Assembly: GCA_019635415.1 (NCBI GenBank)
Contig: JAHBZN010000005.1
Span: 62,001-126,000, forward strand
Length of the DNA: 64,000 nt
Reading direction: 5' to 3'
Origin: Ramlibacter sp.
GTDB lineage: Bacteria; Pseudomonadota; Gammaproteobacteria; Burkholderiales; Burkholderiaceae_C
Part shown: positions 40,920-49,904 of the stretch, piece after piece
Numbering within the stretch: position 1 is the first letter of the stretch
How the letters are laid out: every line of letters begins with the position of its first letter
Position numbers and translations under genes: made by a program
Notes under the pieces: generated by a model
The model's database searches: none
Told to the model about the DNA's origin: nothing
The model's input: only the letters and a program-made list of their open reading frames with translations

Positions 40920-42956
40920 ATGTACCAGCCCGCCAGCGCCCTCGGTGATCCCAACTCCTACCGGGAAATCTTCTTCGAGGAAACCCAGGAGCATCTGGCC
41001 AACGTAGAGGCCATCCTGCTGCGGCTTCAGCCCGACGAGCCCTGCCAGGACGACCTGAATGCGATTTTCCGCGCCGTGCATTCCATCAAGGGCAGTGCGG
41101 CCATGCTGGGCTGCGACGACATGGCGGCCCTGGCGCACCTGCAGGAGAACCTGCTGGACCTGCTGCGCAAGGACGAGCGACCGCTCGAGCAGGGCGACAT
41201 CGATGCGCTCCTCAAGGCCGGGGACACCGTGCAGGCCCAGGCCCTGCGTCACCGGGGTGTGCGTGAGGACGCCCCGGACAGCGGGCCCGCCGAGGCGCTG
41301 CTGCGCCTGCAACTGGATCGCCCGCGGGGCGACGCCGGCACCGCGGGCCCGGGACCGGTGGTGCGCCGGTTCGCTGTGCGCCTGGCGCCTCTGGACCAGC
41401 CGATCGCCGAGGCCGAACTCGAAATGATGTTGCAGGGCCTGGCGGAAATGGGTGAGGTCAGTGCCGCCGAGGTTCACAACGAGGCGGGGGGCCATGTCAG
41501 CTTCACGGTGGCCCTGGAGGGGACGGCCACGGATCTGCGCAACGTCCTCACCCTGCTGGTCGCGCCTGAACTCGTGACGATCGACAAGGTGAACGACGGC
41601 GCGCGGCCACCTACGCCCGCACCGGTTCTCACGGATGCGCAGGACGAGTTGTTCGTTGACCCCGAGGAATTCCGGCGCAAGCGGCAGGCTGCGGTGACGC
41701 CCGCGGCGGCCGCTCCCGTGCCCGCCACGCCCGTGCCCGCTGCCGACGTCAATGAGCCCATGGCTTTGCCATCGCAGGACACCGGTTACATCCGCGTTTC
41801 CACCGAAAAGATCGACCTTTTGGTGAACCTCGTGGGAGAACTGGTGATCACCGAGGCCATGCTGTCGCGCTCGGGCCAGATGGCCGGTACCGCGAGTTCC
41901 GGCGCCACGATGTCCGAAAGCGGTCTGGCCGATCTTGCACGCCACACGCGCAATCTGCAGGAGGCCGTGCTGGCCATCCGCATGCTGCCGATGGCGCACG
42001 TGTTCTCGCGGTTTGCCCGGCTGGTCCACGAACTGTCCGTCAGGCTGGGCAAGCGGGTGGAGCTCAAGTTTGCGGGCGAGTCGACGGAACTGGACCGCGG
42101 CCTGATCGAGAAAATCTCTGATCCGCTGACGCACCTGATCCGCAATGCCATCGACCACGGGCTGGAATCGCCACAGACCCGCGAAGAGGCCGGCAAGCCG
42201 GCGACGGGTACGCTGCGTCTGCGCGCCAGCCAGCGCGGGGGCAATGTGGTGATCGAAGTGAGTGACGACGGCCGCGGGCTGGACCGCCAGCGGATTCTGG
42301 CGCAGGCGGCACGCCGTGGCATCCACCTGCCTGCCGATGCGCCGGACGAGCAGGTCTGGCCCCTGATCTTCGAGGCCGGACTGTCCACGGCTGAGCAGGT
42401 CACTGACCTGTCTGGCCGGGGCGTCGGCATGGACGTGGTGCGCCGCAACATCCAGGCACTGGGGGGCACCATCGACCTGTTTTCCACCCCCGGTTGGGGC
42501 ACCACGGTCACGGTCAGCGTCCCGCTGACGCTGGCCATCATCGATGCCATGATCGTGGCCATCGGTGGCGAAAACTACGTGCTGCCGCTGGCCACGGTGG
42601 CCGAGTCGCTGAGCATCGAAAGCGGCCAGATCCGCACCTTGCCCGAACAGGGCGACACCTTGCGCGTGCGCGATGACTACCTGCCCGTGCTGCATCTCGC
42701 GCGCATCTTCCCGCCCCAGACGCCCAGCGGGGCGGTCGGCGGCATTGCGGTGATTGTGGAGGCCGATGGCTCCCATGCCGCGCTGATCGTGGACGAACTC
42801 GTGGGGCAGCAGCAGGTGGTGGTGAAGAGCCTCGAGGCCAATTTCCGCAAGGTGCCGGGCCTGTCGGGCGCCACCGTGATGGCCGACGGATCCGTTGCCC
42901 TCATTCTTGACGTGAGCCATGTCGTCCGCATGTCGGGTCGGCATGCATCTTTTTGA
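40920..42956 (+). CDS. cheA: Chemotaxis histidine kinase CheA
   Basis: This 678-residue CheA has a P1 HPt domain with phospho-accepting His54 (FRAVHSIKGSAAMLGC), a weakly conserved middle, the P3 dimerisation start (EKIDLLVNLVGELVITEAML), P4 ATPase boxes (HLIRNAIDHGLE, VSDDGRGLDRQRI, LSGRGVGMDVVRRNIQALGG) and a C-terminal P5 CheW-like domain (NYVLPLATVAESLSIE). The region between P1 and P3 (about 100-280) has no clear CheY-binding P2. CheA receives receptor signals through CheW and phosphorylates the two regulators and CheB. Confidence 0.96.
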   Translation: MYQPASALGDPNSYREIFFEETQEHLANVEAILLRLQPDEPCQDDLNAIFRAVHSIKGSAAMLGCDDMAALAHLQENLLDLLRKDERPLEQGDIDALLKAGDTVQAQALRHRGVREDAPDSGPAEALLRLQLDRPRGDAGTAGPGPVVRRFAVRLAPLDQPIAEAELEMMLQGLAEMGEVSAAEVHNEAGGHVSFTVALEGTATDLRNVLTLLVAPELVTIDKVNDGARPPTPAPVLTDAQDELFVDPEEFRRKRQAAVTPAAAAPVPATPVPAADVNEPMALPSQDTGYIRVSTEKIDLLVNLVGELVITEAMLSRSGQMAGTASSGATMSESGLADLARHTRNLQEAVLAIRMLPMAHVFSRFARLVHELSVRLGKRVELKFAGESTELDRGLIEKISDPLTHLIRNAIDHGLESPQTREEAGKPATGTLRLRASQRGGNVVIEVSDDGRGLDRQRILAQAARRGIHLPADAPDEQVWPLIFEAGLSTAEQVTDLSGRGVGMDVVRRNIQALGGTIDLFSTPGWGTTVTVSVPLTLAIIDAMIVAIGGENYVLPLATVAESLSIESGQIRTLPEQGDTLRVRDDYLPVLHLARIFPPQTPSGAVGGIAVIVEADGSHAALIVDELVGQQQVVVKSLEANFRKVPGLSGATVMADGSVALILDVSHVVRMSGRHASF

Positions 42957-42977
42957 AGCCCCAACAGAGGAGCCCCC

Positions 42978-43487
42978 ATGCAATCCCACGGATACCGCAA
43001 CAGTGCCAGCACAGCGCGTGCACCCGAGGTCCGGAAGAGCGAATTCCTGACCTTCCGGCTGGGTTCGGAGAGCTACGGCATCGAGATACTCAAGGTCCAG
43101 GAAATCCGGGGCTACGAGTCACCCACCGCCATCGCGAACGCGCCGGCTTTCATCAAGGGCGTGATCAACCTGCGCGGCGTGATCGTCCCGATCCTGGACC
43201 TGCGCGTGAAATTCCGGCTGCCCCATGCCAACTACGATGAGTTCACCGTGGTCATCATTCTGAATGTGGCGTCACGTGTGGTCGGAGTCGTCGTCGACTC
43301 GGTGTCGGACGTGCTGTCGCTCACTGACGAAGCCATCCGCGCGGCTCCGGATTTTGCGTCCTCCACGTTTGATACCCGCTATATCACCGGGCTGGCCACG
43401 CTGGATGACACGATGCTGATCCTGCTGGACATCGAGAAGCTTCTGACCGGAGCCGACATGGCCCTGGTTGATTCCGCGGCGCAGTGA
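42978..43487 (+). CDS. cheW: Chemotaxis coupling protein CheW
   Basis: This 169-residue scaffold protein links receptors to CheA. Typical motifs are EFLTFRLGSESYGIEILKVQ, EIRGYESPTAIANAPAFIKG, VINLRGVIVPILDLRVKF and ITGLATLDDTMLILLDIEKL. AGAGGAGCCCCC precedes the ATG. It sits between cheA and two receptor genes. Confidence 0.96.
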   Translation: MQSHGYRNSASTARAPEVRKSEFLTFRLGSESYGIEILKVQEIRGYESPTAIANAPAFIKGVINLRGVIVPILDLRVKFRLPHANYDEFTVVIILNVASRVVGVVVDSVSDVLSLTDEAIRAAPDFASSTFDTRYITGLATLDDTMLILLDIEKLLTGADMALVDSAAQ

Positions 43488-43507
43488 ACGCCGGACGAAG
43501 GAACCCC

Positions 43508-45211
43508 ATGTTTAAGAACACGACTGCCGACACCTTCCTCAACCTGCTGATCTATTCGCTTTTGCTCGGGGTCGCGGCCTTTGGGGCACTCAGTTACTAC
43601 GCCTTTCAGCAGTCCAACGAGCGGGTGGCTGCGGCGCTGCAGGCTGGCCGGGTGCTCGGCGCGATGGTGGATTCCGTGCGCGGCGTCGACCGGGCCCTGC
43701 GCGATCAGGCGGGTGCGATCGAGCAGCTGCAGACCCGTGGCGCCGGCGTGCTGGGCCGTGCGCCGAAGGTCGAGCTGCAGCGTGACCTGGAGCGTGCGCA
43801 GCGACAGCTTGGCGAGGCACGCCAGGCGCTCGCGGGTCAGGGCGTGGATGTGGCTGCACTGGACGGCGGCCATGCCTTGCTGCAGTCGCTGCAGCAGCAA
43901 CTGGACCCGGGTGCCAAGCCGGCAGCCAAGCCGGCCGCCGACAAGCCCGCCGTGATCAAGTGGATCGACCTGGGCCCTGCCGTGGATGCGGCCGCACAGG
44001 CGCAGGCCGCGCGGATGGCCGATGAGTCTGCGCAGCGGACCCGCCGGGTGGGCATGGGGGTGGCGGCGCTGTTCATTCTGGGCGTTGTGTTGACCTGGCG
44101 GCTGCGTGACTGGATGCTCCGCGCCAATGGCCGGCCGCTGCGGACGGCGACCCATCTGGTCGAACGTGTCGCCGCTGGTGACCTGACCGTGCAGGTGGAA
44201 GGCATGACCCAGGCCCATGTGCGCAAGCTCGCCGGCGCCCTCGATGGGATGACCAGCAGCCTGCGCGCGCTGATCGCCGAGGTGGCGGACCGGGCCCGTA
44301 CGGTGGCCGACACCAGCGCGCAGATTGCCCAGGGCAACCTGGACCTGTCGCAGCGCACCGAGGAACAGGCCAGCACGCTCGAGGAAACCGCCAGTTCCAT
44401 GGAGGAACTGACCTCCACCGTGGCCCACAACGCCGACAACGCCCGGCAAGCCAGTCAGCTGGCGGCCAGCGCGTCGGAAACCGCCCAGCAGGGCGGCGAT
44501 GTGGTCGAGGAGGTCGTCAAGACCATGGACGAGATCCTCGACGCCTCCAAGAAGATCGGCGACATCATCAGCGTGATTGACGGGATTGCCTTCCAGACCA
44601 ACATCCTTGCGCTGAATGCCGCGGTTGAAGCGGCCCGGGCTGGCGATCAGGGCCGTGGCTTCGCCGTGGTGGCAGCGGAAGTCCGTAATCTGGCGCACCG
44701 CACGACGGCCGCGGCCAAGGAGATCAAGGGCCTCATCGCCCATGCGGAACAGAAGGTGCAGGCAGGTTCCAGCCGTGTGGACGAAGCCGGCCACACCATG
44801 GTGGGGGTCGTGCTGTCCGTCAAGAAAGTCAGCAGCCTGATCGCGGAGATCGCGGCGGCCAGCCGTGAACAGAGCGCCGGGATCGGTCAGGTCAACACCG
44901 CCGTGGCGCAGATGGAGCAGGTGGTACAACAGAACGCGTCGCTGGTGGAGCAGGCCACGGCCGCCACCGAGTCCATGAAGGACCAGGCCGCTGCCCTGTT
45001 GCAGGCCATGTCCCGTTTCAAGCTCGAGGTCGATGACGCCCCGCACGATGCCCGCGAGCCCGTGCGCATGGCCAGCGTGACGCCAGTGGCGCCCCCGGCT
45101 CCCATCCAGGTCAAGGCGCCGAGCCCCGCCCTGCCGCCGTCCCAGGCGCCCGCCATCGCGGGGGCCGCACACAAGCCCGGTGCCCAGAACGGGCAATGGG
45201 AAGAATTCTGA
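43508..45211 (+). CDS. Methyl-accepting chemotaxis protein with periplasmic domain and QWEEF tether
   Basis: In this 567-residue receptor, the first membrane segment is about 12-33, the periplasmic helical region about 35-178 (no named ligand fold recognised), the second segment 181-198, then HAMP and a long signalling domain (NLDLSQRTEEQASTLEETAS, then IISVIDGIAFQTNILALNAA). The C-terminus is a proline/alanine linker ending NGQWEEF, equivalent to the NWETF tether that recruits CheR and CheB in enteric receptors. ATG 43508 has AAGGAA upstream; a GTG at 43484 is a poorer alternative. Confidence 0.92.
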   Translation: MFKNTTADTFLNLLIYSLLLGVAAFGALSYYAFQQSNERVAAALQAGRVLGAMVDSVRGVDRALRDQAGAIEQLQTRGAGVLGRAPKVELQRDLERAQRQLGEARQALAGQGVDVAALDGGHALLQSLQQQLDPGAKPAAKPAADKPAVIKWIDLGPAVDAAAQAQAARMADESAQRTRRVGMGVAALFILGVVLTWRLRDWMLRANGRPLRTATHLVERVAAGDLTVQVEGMTQAHVRKLAGALDGMTSSLRALIAEVADRARTVADTSAQIAQGNLDLSQRTEEQASTLEETASSMEELTSTVAHNADNARQASQLAASASETAQQGGDVVEEVVKTMDEILDASKKIGDIISVIDGIAFQTNILALNAAVEAARAGDQGRGFAVVAAEVRNLAHRTTAAAKEIKGLIAHAEQKVQAGSSRVDEAGHTMVGVVLSVKKVSSLIAEIAAASREQSAGIGQVNTAVAQMEQVVQQNASLVEQATAATESMKDQAAALLQAMSRFKLEVDDAPHDAREPVRMASVTPVAPPAPIQVKAPSPALPPSQAPAIAGAAHKPGAQNGQWEEF

Positions 45212-46497
45212 CCCCGGTTCGATCCGACCCCATGAAGGCCTCTGTTTCCGTCGTCACCAAGCTCAACATCTTCCTGGGGTTGCTTCTCGCGTCCATGGCG
45301 GTGGTGGTCGGCCTGGCGGTGTTTGCCGGGGTGTCGGGGCTTGCCGCCGGGCTGCTGGGCCTGTACGTGGTTGGTGTCACGGCGGCGGCGGTCTACCTGC
45401 GGCTGGCCATCCGCAAGGGCATTCTGCGCTCCATCCGTGCGGCGGCGCGCGTCATCGGCCACGTGGCCGAAGGCGACCTCACCGTCAAGGTCGATGTGAC
45501 GTCGCATGGCGAAACGCAAAAAATGCTGGCCGGTCTCGATGCCATGACGGCCGACCTGCGCCACCTGGTGAGCGAGGTGGCCAGTGGGGCCCGCACCGTG
45601 GCCGACACCAGTGCGCAGATTGCCCAGGGCAACCTGGACCTGTCGCAGCGCACCGAGGAACAGGCCAGCACACTCGAGGAAACCGCCAGTTCCATGGAGG
45701 AGCTGACCTCCACCGTGGCCCACAGCGCCGACAACGCCCGCCAGGCTGCCGAACTGGCGGCCAGCGCCTCCGAAGTCGCCCGCCGCGGGGGCCAGGTGGT
45801 GGGGCAGGTCGTGTCCACCATGACCGACATCTCGGACGCCTCGCGCCGCATCGGCGACATCATCGGGGTGATCGACGGCATCGCCTTCCAGACCAACATC
45901 CTGGCGCTCAATGCCGCGGTTGAGGCGGCGCGTGCCGGCGACCAGGGCCGCGGCTTCGCCGTGGTGGCCACCGAGGTGCGCAATCTGGCGCAGCGCAGCG
46001 CCGCCGCGGCGCGGGAAATCAAGACCCTGATCCATGACTCGGTGAACCGGGTGGAGGCCGGGACCCGGCTGGTGGATGCCGCCGGCAAGACCATGGGCGA
46101 GATCGTCTCGTCGGTCCGCAAGGTCAGCGATCTGATCGCTGAAATCGCCGCGGCCAGCCAGGAACAGAGCACCGGTATCGGCCAGGTGAACACCGCGGTG
46201 GCCCAGATGGAGCAGGTGGTGCAACAGAATGCCTCGCTCGTGGAGCAGGCCACCGCCGCAACCGAGTCCATGAAGGAGCAGGCAGCCGCGCTGCAGCAGT
46301 TGGTGGCGCGCTTCCGTCTCGGCAATGAGGAGCCGGGCGGGGCTGATTTGTCGCGTCCCGCTGGCCGGCCTGCCGGGCACGCAACCGTGCCGCCCGTTCG
46401 TCGCCATGACGGCCACGCGCTGCCGCCCGCGGCCGCCCCCGTCCTTGCTGCGGCCAGGCCGCAATCGACCGCCAAGGGCCAATGGGAAGAGTTCTAG
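45196..46497 (+). CDS. Methyl-accepting chemotaxis protein, short type, with QWEEF tether
   Basis: This 433-residue receptor has two membrane segments close together (LNIFLGLLLASMAVVVGLAV and VSGLAAGLLGLYVVGVTAAA), so no periplasmic sensor. HAMP and a signalling domain nearly identical to the preceding receptor follow, suggesting duplication of that part. The C-terminus is KGQWEEF. The start is taken as ATG 45196, inside the QWEEF codons of the upstream gene in another frame, by analogy with cheR; ATG 45232 gives a shorter N-terminus. It may sense membrane or cytoplasmic state. Confidence 0.9.
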   Translation: MGRILTPVRSDPMKASVSVVTKLNIFLGLLLASMAVVVGLAVFAGVSGLAAGLLGLYVVGVTAAAVYLRLAIRKGILRSIRAAARVIGHVAEGDLTVKVDVTSHGETQKMLAGLDAMTADLRHLVSEVASGARTVADTSAQIAQGNLDLSQRTEEQASTLEETASSMEELTSTVAHSADNARQAAELAASASEVARRGGQVVGQVVSTMTDISDASRRIGDIIGVIDGIAFQTNILALNAAVEAARAGDQGRGFAVVATEVRNLAQRSAAAAREIKTLIHDSVNRVEAGTRLVDAAGKTMGEIVSSVRKVSDLIAEIAAASQEQSTGIGQVNTAVAQMEQVVQQNASLVEQATAATESMKEQAAALQQLVARFRLGNEEPGGADLSRPAGRPAGHATVPPVRRHDGHALPPAAAPVLAAARPQSTAKGQWEEF

Positions 46498-47321
46498 AAC
46501 CAGCGGCCGGCGACACGGCCGCGCTGCTGGGCGAGGCCGAATTCGAACTGGCCTGCCGACTGATTGCCGAGTACGCCGGCATCAAGCTCAGCCCCCACAA
46601 GCGTTACATGGTTCACAACCGGCTCACGCGTCGCCTGCGCGCGCGCTCGGTGACCAGCTTTGCGGCCTACCTGCAGCTTGTGCAGGCCGAGCCGGCGGGC
46701 GAGCGCGAGGCGTTCGTCAATGCGCTGACCACCAACCTGACGTCCTTTTTCCGCGAGCCGCATCATTTTGAGTTGCTGCGCGTCCGTGCCCAACAGCACC
46801 GCGAGCGTGAGCGTCGGCCCCTGCGCGTATGGTGCTCCGCCAGCTCCACGGGAGAAGAAGCGTGGTCCCTGGCGATGACGCTGCGCGAGGCCGCCTGTCC
46901 CTCGGACATCCTGGCGACCGACATCGATACCGAGGCACTGGCCACCGGCAGTGCGGGCGTGTACCCGATGGAGCGCACCGGCACGCTCACGCCGGAACGC
47001 CTGCGTGCGCACTGGCTGCGTGGCGTGGGCGCGAATGCGGGCTGGGCCAGCGCGCGCCCCGAATTGCGGGCGCTGGTCAAGTTTGCCCCGCTCAACCTGC
47101 AGTCGGCGGCCTGGCCGGCGATGGAGCCTTTCGACGTGATCTTCTGCCGCAACGTCGTGATCTATTTTGATCGCGAGGCCCAGCGCCGGCTGCTGGGGCG
47201 CTTCACCTCCGTTCTGCGGCCTGGCGGGCTGCTGGCTGTGGGCCACGCGGAGAGCTTTCCGGCCATGCACCCGGCCTTCAAGGCCTGCGGGCGCACCGCC
47301 TACAACTACCAGCCGGGCTGA
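46482..47321 (+). CDS. cheR: Chemotaxis receptor glutamate methyltransferase CheR
   Basis: CheR transfers methyl groups from SAM to receptor glutamates. The 279-residue protein has an N-terminal helical domain (FELACRLIAEYAGIKLSPHK, NALTTNLTSFFREPHHFELL) and a SAM-binding domain (LRVWCSASSTGEEAWSLAMT, ILATDIDTEALATGSAGVY, FDVIFCRNVVIYFDREAQRR, GGLLAVGHAESF). ATG 46482 is the only plausible start; AAGGG precedes it by 3 bases, and it lies within the QWEEF codons of the upstream receptor, overlapping by 16 bases. Confidence 0.96.
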   Translation: MGRVLEPAAGDTAALLGEAEFELACRLIAEYAGIKLSPHKRYMVHNRLTRRLRARSVTSFAAYLQLVQAEPAGEREAFVNALTTNLTSFFREPHHFELLRVRAQQHRERERRPLRVWCSASSTGEEAWSLAMTLREAACPSDILATDIDTEALATGSAGVYPMERTGTLTPERLRAHWLRGVGANAGWASARPELRALVKFAPLNLQSAAWPAMEPFDVIFCRNVVIYFDREAQRRLLGRFTSVLRPGGLLAVGHAESFPAMHPAFKACGRTAYNYQPG

Positions 47322-47333
47322 CTGCCGTACGCC

Positions 47334-47939
47334 ATGGAACATACCGCCCCGGTCCGCTACTTCGACCGCGACCTGCAGATCGACACCGTCAAGATCCTGC
47401 CGGGGCAGTACTACACGGCCACGGGCAGCGGCTCGATCTCCACCGTGCTCGGCTCCTGCGTGTCCACGTGCCTGTGGGATCCTGTGCGCTGCATTGGCGG
47501 CATGAACCATTTCATGCTGCCCGGTGACAACCGGGCCACGCCGTCACCCTGGGGGGTGTCCGCGCGCTTTGGCGTGTATGCCATGGAAGTCCTCATCAAC
47601 GAGATGATCCACCTGGGCGCCGACCGCAAGCGCCTGGTGGCCAAGGTGTTCGGCGGGGCCCATGTGCTCAAGGGCTTCGAGACACTGGATGTGGGCGCGC
47701 GCAACAGCGAATTCGTGCTCAACTTCCTGAAGGAGGAAGGCATCCAGGTGCTGGCGCAGGACCTGCTGGGCACCAGTCCGCGCAAGCTGCATTTCTTCCC
47801 GGCCACCGGCAAGGTCCAGATGAAACGGCTGCAGATCAACGCCGACGCCGCCATCCACCGCCGCGAGCGCGAGTACCTTGCGCAGCTGGCGCGCGAGGCA
47901 GAGGGCGGCGAGATCGAAATCTTCTCGGCGGCGCCATGA
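47334..47939 (+). CDS. cheD: Chemoreceptor glutamine deamidase CheD
   Basis: CheD deamidates receptor glutamines and can bind CheC-type phosphatases. The 201-residue protein shows the catalytic Cys in STVLGSCVSTCLWDP and the catalytic His in GGMNHFMLPGDN. KVFGGAHVLKGFETLDVGAR and LLGTSPRKLHFFPATGKVQM are also family marks. It overlaps cheB by ATGA. Confidence 0.95.
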   Translation: MEHTAPVRYFDRDLQIDTVKILPGQYYTATGSGSISTVLGSCVSTCLWDPVRCIGGMNHFMLPGDNRATPSPWGVSARFGVYAMEVLINEMIHLGADRKRLVAKVFGGAHVLKGFETLDVGARNSEFVLNFLKEEGIQVLAQDLLGTSPRKLHFFPATGKVQMKRLQINADAAIHRREREYLAQLAREAEGGEIEIFSAAP

Positions 47940-49000
47940 TCCGCGTCCTGGTGATCGACGATTCAGCCGTGATGCGCAGCTTTCTGGGCCGCGTGGTGCA
48001 GGCCCAGCCCGACATGACGTTGGCCGCCGTCGTGTCGGACCCGCTGCACGCCATCAACCGCATCCGCCAGAGCGCGCCCGACGTGATCACTCTGGACGTC
48101 GAAATGCCCAACATGAACGGGCTTGATTTCCTGGGCAAGCTCATGGCCGTGCGGCCGCTGCCGGTGATCATGATCTCGTCGCTCACGCAGCGCGGCGCCG
48201 ATGCCACGCTGCGCGCGCTCGAGCTCGGCGCCGTGGATTTTTTCCCCAAGCCCGCCTCTTTCGACGAGCTCGACAGCGTGGCGGCCGACATTGCAGAAAA
48301 AATCCGTGCCGCCGCGCAGGCGCGGGTGTCGCGGCGGCGCGCGTTTGCACCGGTCGCGCAGCGCAAACCGGTGGCTCCGGGCACGGCGCGACCGGGGGGC
48401 AGCGACACCGTCATCGGCATCGGCGCCTCCACGGGAGGCGTGGAGGCGCTGCGTGTGGTGTTGGCCGATCTGCCCGCGAACATGCCGCCGATCCTGGTGG
48501 CGCAGCACATGCTGCCCGGCTTCACCGCGCCGTTCGCGCGGCGGCTGGATACCCTGTGCGCCCTGACCGTCAAGGAGGCCCAGGACGGCGAGGAGGTGCT
48601 GCCCGGCCACGTCTACATCGCCCCGGGAGGCTGGCACCTTCGGCTGGCGCGCCATGGCACGCGGCAGGTGCTGCAGGTCAGCGATGACGCCCCGGTCAAC
48701 CGGCACCGCCCCGCGGTGGACACGCTGTTCCGCTCGATGGCCGCCGTCGCGGGCGCGCGCGCCGTTGGGGTGCTGCTCACCGGCATGGGTGCGGACGGGG
48801 CCGAAGCCATGCTGGCGTTGCTCGCCGCTGGCGCCCGCACGCTGGCGCAGGACGAAGCGAGCTGCGTGGTGTTCGGCATGCCGCGCCAGGCGATCGCGCT
48901 GGGGGCCGCGCAGGAAGTCGTGGCGCTGGACGACGTGGCGGGCCGGCTCAAGGCCCTGGCTGGCTGCACGCGGCCTGTGTCGCCAGCCGACGAAGACTGA
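47936..49000 (+). CDS. cheB: Chemotaxis response regulator methylesterase CheB
   Basis: CheB removes methyl groups from receptors and is activated by CheA. The 354-residue protein has a receiver with Asp54 (VITLDVEMPNMNGLDFL), a linker and a methylesterase domain with the Ser-His-Asp triad regions GIGASTGGVEAL, LVAQHMLPGFTAPFARRL and LLTGMGADGAEAML. It is the last gene of the operon; 10 bp separate it from a convergent LuxR gene. Confidence 0.96.
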   Translation: MIRVLVIDDSAVMRSFLGRVVQAQPDMTLAAVVSDPLHAINRIRQSAPDVITLDVEMPNMNGLDFLGKLMAVRPLPVIMISSLTQRGADATLRALELGAVDFFPKPASFDELDSVAADIAEKIRAAAQARVSRRRAFAPVAQRKPVAPGTARPGGSDTVIGIGASTGGVEALRVVLADLPANMPPILVAQHMLPGFTAPFARRLDTLCALTVKEAQDGEEVLPGHVYIAPGGWHLRLARHGTRQVLQVSDDAPVNRHRPAVDTLFRSMAAVAGARAVGVLLTGMGADGAEAMLALLAAGARTLAQDEASCVVFGMPRQAIALGAAQEVVALDDVAGRLKALAGCTRPVSPADED

Positions 49001-49010
49001 GCCCCGCGCT

Positions 49011-49757
49011 TCAGTGCAGGTGCGCGGCCGCCTGGGCCAGCGCGGCACGCCGGTGCACGCCGAGCTTGTCGAACAGCCGCTGCAGGTAGGTGCGCACGCT
49101 GGGCAGGGCCAACCCCAGCTCGCGGGCGATTTCCTTGTCGGTCAGTCCGCGGCAGACACAGAGCGCGACTTCGCGCTCGCGCCGGCTGAGCAGCACCACG
49201 GGCGCCGCGCGCTGCGCTAGCCCCTCAGGCCGGGCCGTGCGGGGCCGCGCACGGCGCAGCGCGGCGGCAAAGGCCGGTTCGATCATGTTGAGCAACTGGC
49301 GGTCGCGTTCGTCGAACTCGCCGCGTTCGCGGCTTCGCCAGATGCGCAGGTCACCCAGGGCCTCGTGCCCATCGAACGCGTGCAGATTGATGCCCCAGTG
49401 CAGTCCGTCACGGGCCAGGAAGTCGTTGAAGAACTCGGTTTTGAGGAAGGCCCCCCGCGGCATGACCTCGCTCACCAGCGTGGCGTGCCGGCGTGACTGC
49501 AGCTTGAAGGTGATGGGGTCACGGTACTGGTACCAGGCGTCATAGCGCTGCAGGTTGGCCGGGTCCATGTTGATGGACACCCCATCGTCAAAACAGCCTG
49601 TGCTGCCGTTCCATACGTAGGAGGCGAAGTGATCCGCGTGGAACAGGTCGAGTGCCGCGCGCCCGATGAGTTCGCGGATTTCACGTTCGTTCAGGTCCTG
49701 CGCCAGCAGCGCGAAGCAGGTGGCGAGAGCACGTTGCTCAGGGGCGGAAAGGTGCAT
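49011..49757 (-). CDS. LuxR family transcriptional regulator
   Basis: This 248-residue protein has a C-terminal LuxR HTH (LLSRREREVALCVCRGLTDK, then EIARELGLALPSVRTYLQRL) and an N-terminal region of about 170 residues (HADHFASYVWNGSTGCFDDG, YQYRDPITFKLQSRRHATLV) resembling PAS/GAF-like sensor domains rather than an autoinducer-binding domain. ATG 49757 with AAGG upstream is preferred over ATG 49808. It is divergent from the amidase gene (147 bp) and may control it. Confidence 0.85.
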   Translation of the reverse strand: MHLSAPEQRALATCFALLAQDLNEREIRELIGRAALDLFHADHFASYVWNGSTGCFDDGVSINMDPANLQRYDAWYQYRDPITFKLQSRRHATLVSEVMPRGAFLKTEFFNDFLARDGLHWGINLHAFDGHEALGDLRIWRSRERGEFDERDRQLLNMIEPAFAAALRRARPRTARPEGLAQRAAPVVLLSRREREVALCVCRGLTDKEIARELGLALPSVRTYLQRLFDKLGVHRRAALAQAAAHLH

Positions 49758-49904
49758 GGCGGCCTTGGGGGCGGGAGAGGTCCCGCGCAGATGCAAGGCT
49801 AGTGCCATGCCCCGTGCCGGTCAACCTTTGTCATCAATCCTGATGACATACAAAGCCGGCGCGGTGCGCGACCATGCCCGGACCTGTTGCCCACTGGAGA
49901 ACCC

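Noticed and set aside
40479..42989. 836-codon open frame opposite cheA
   Set aside because: Shadow of CheA in G+C-rich DNA; no domain features and no ribosome-binding site.
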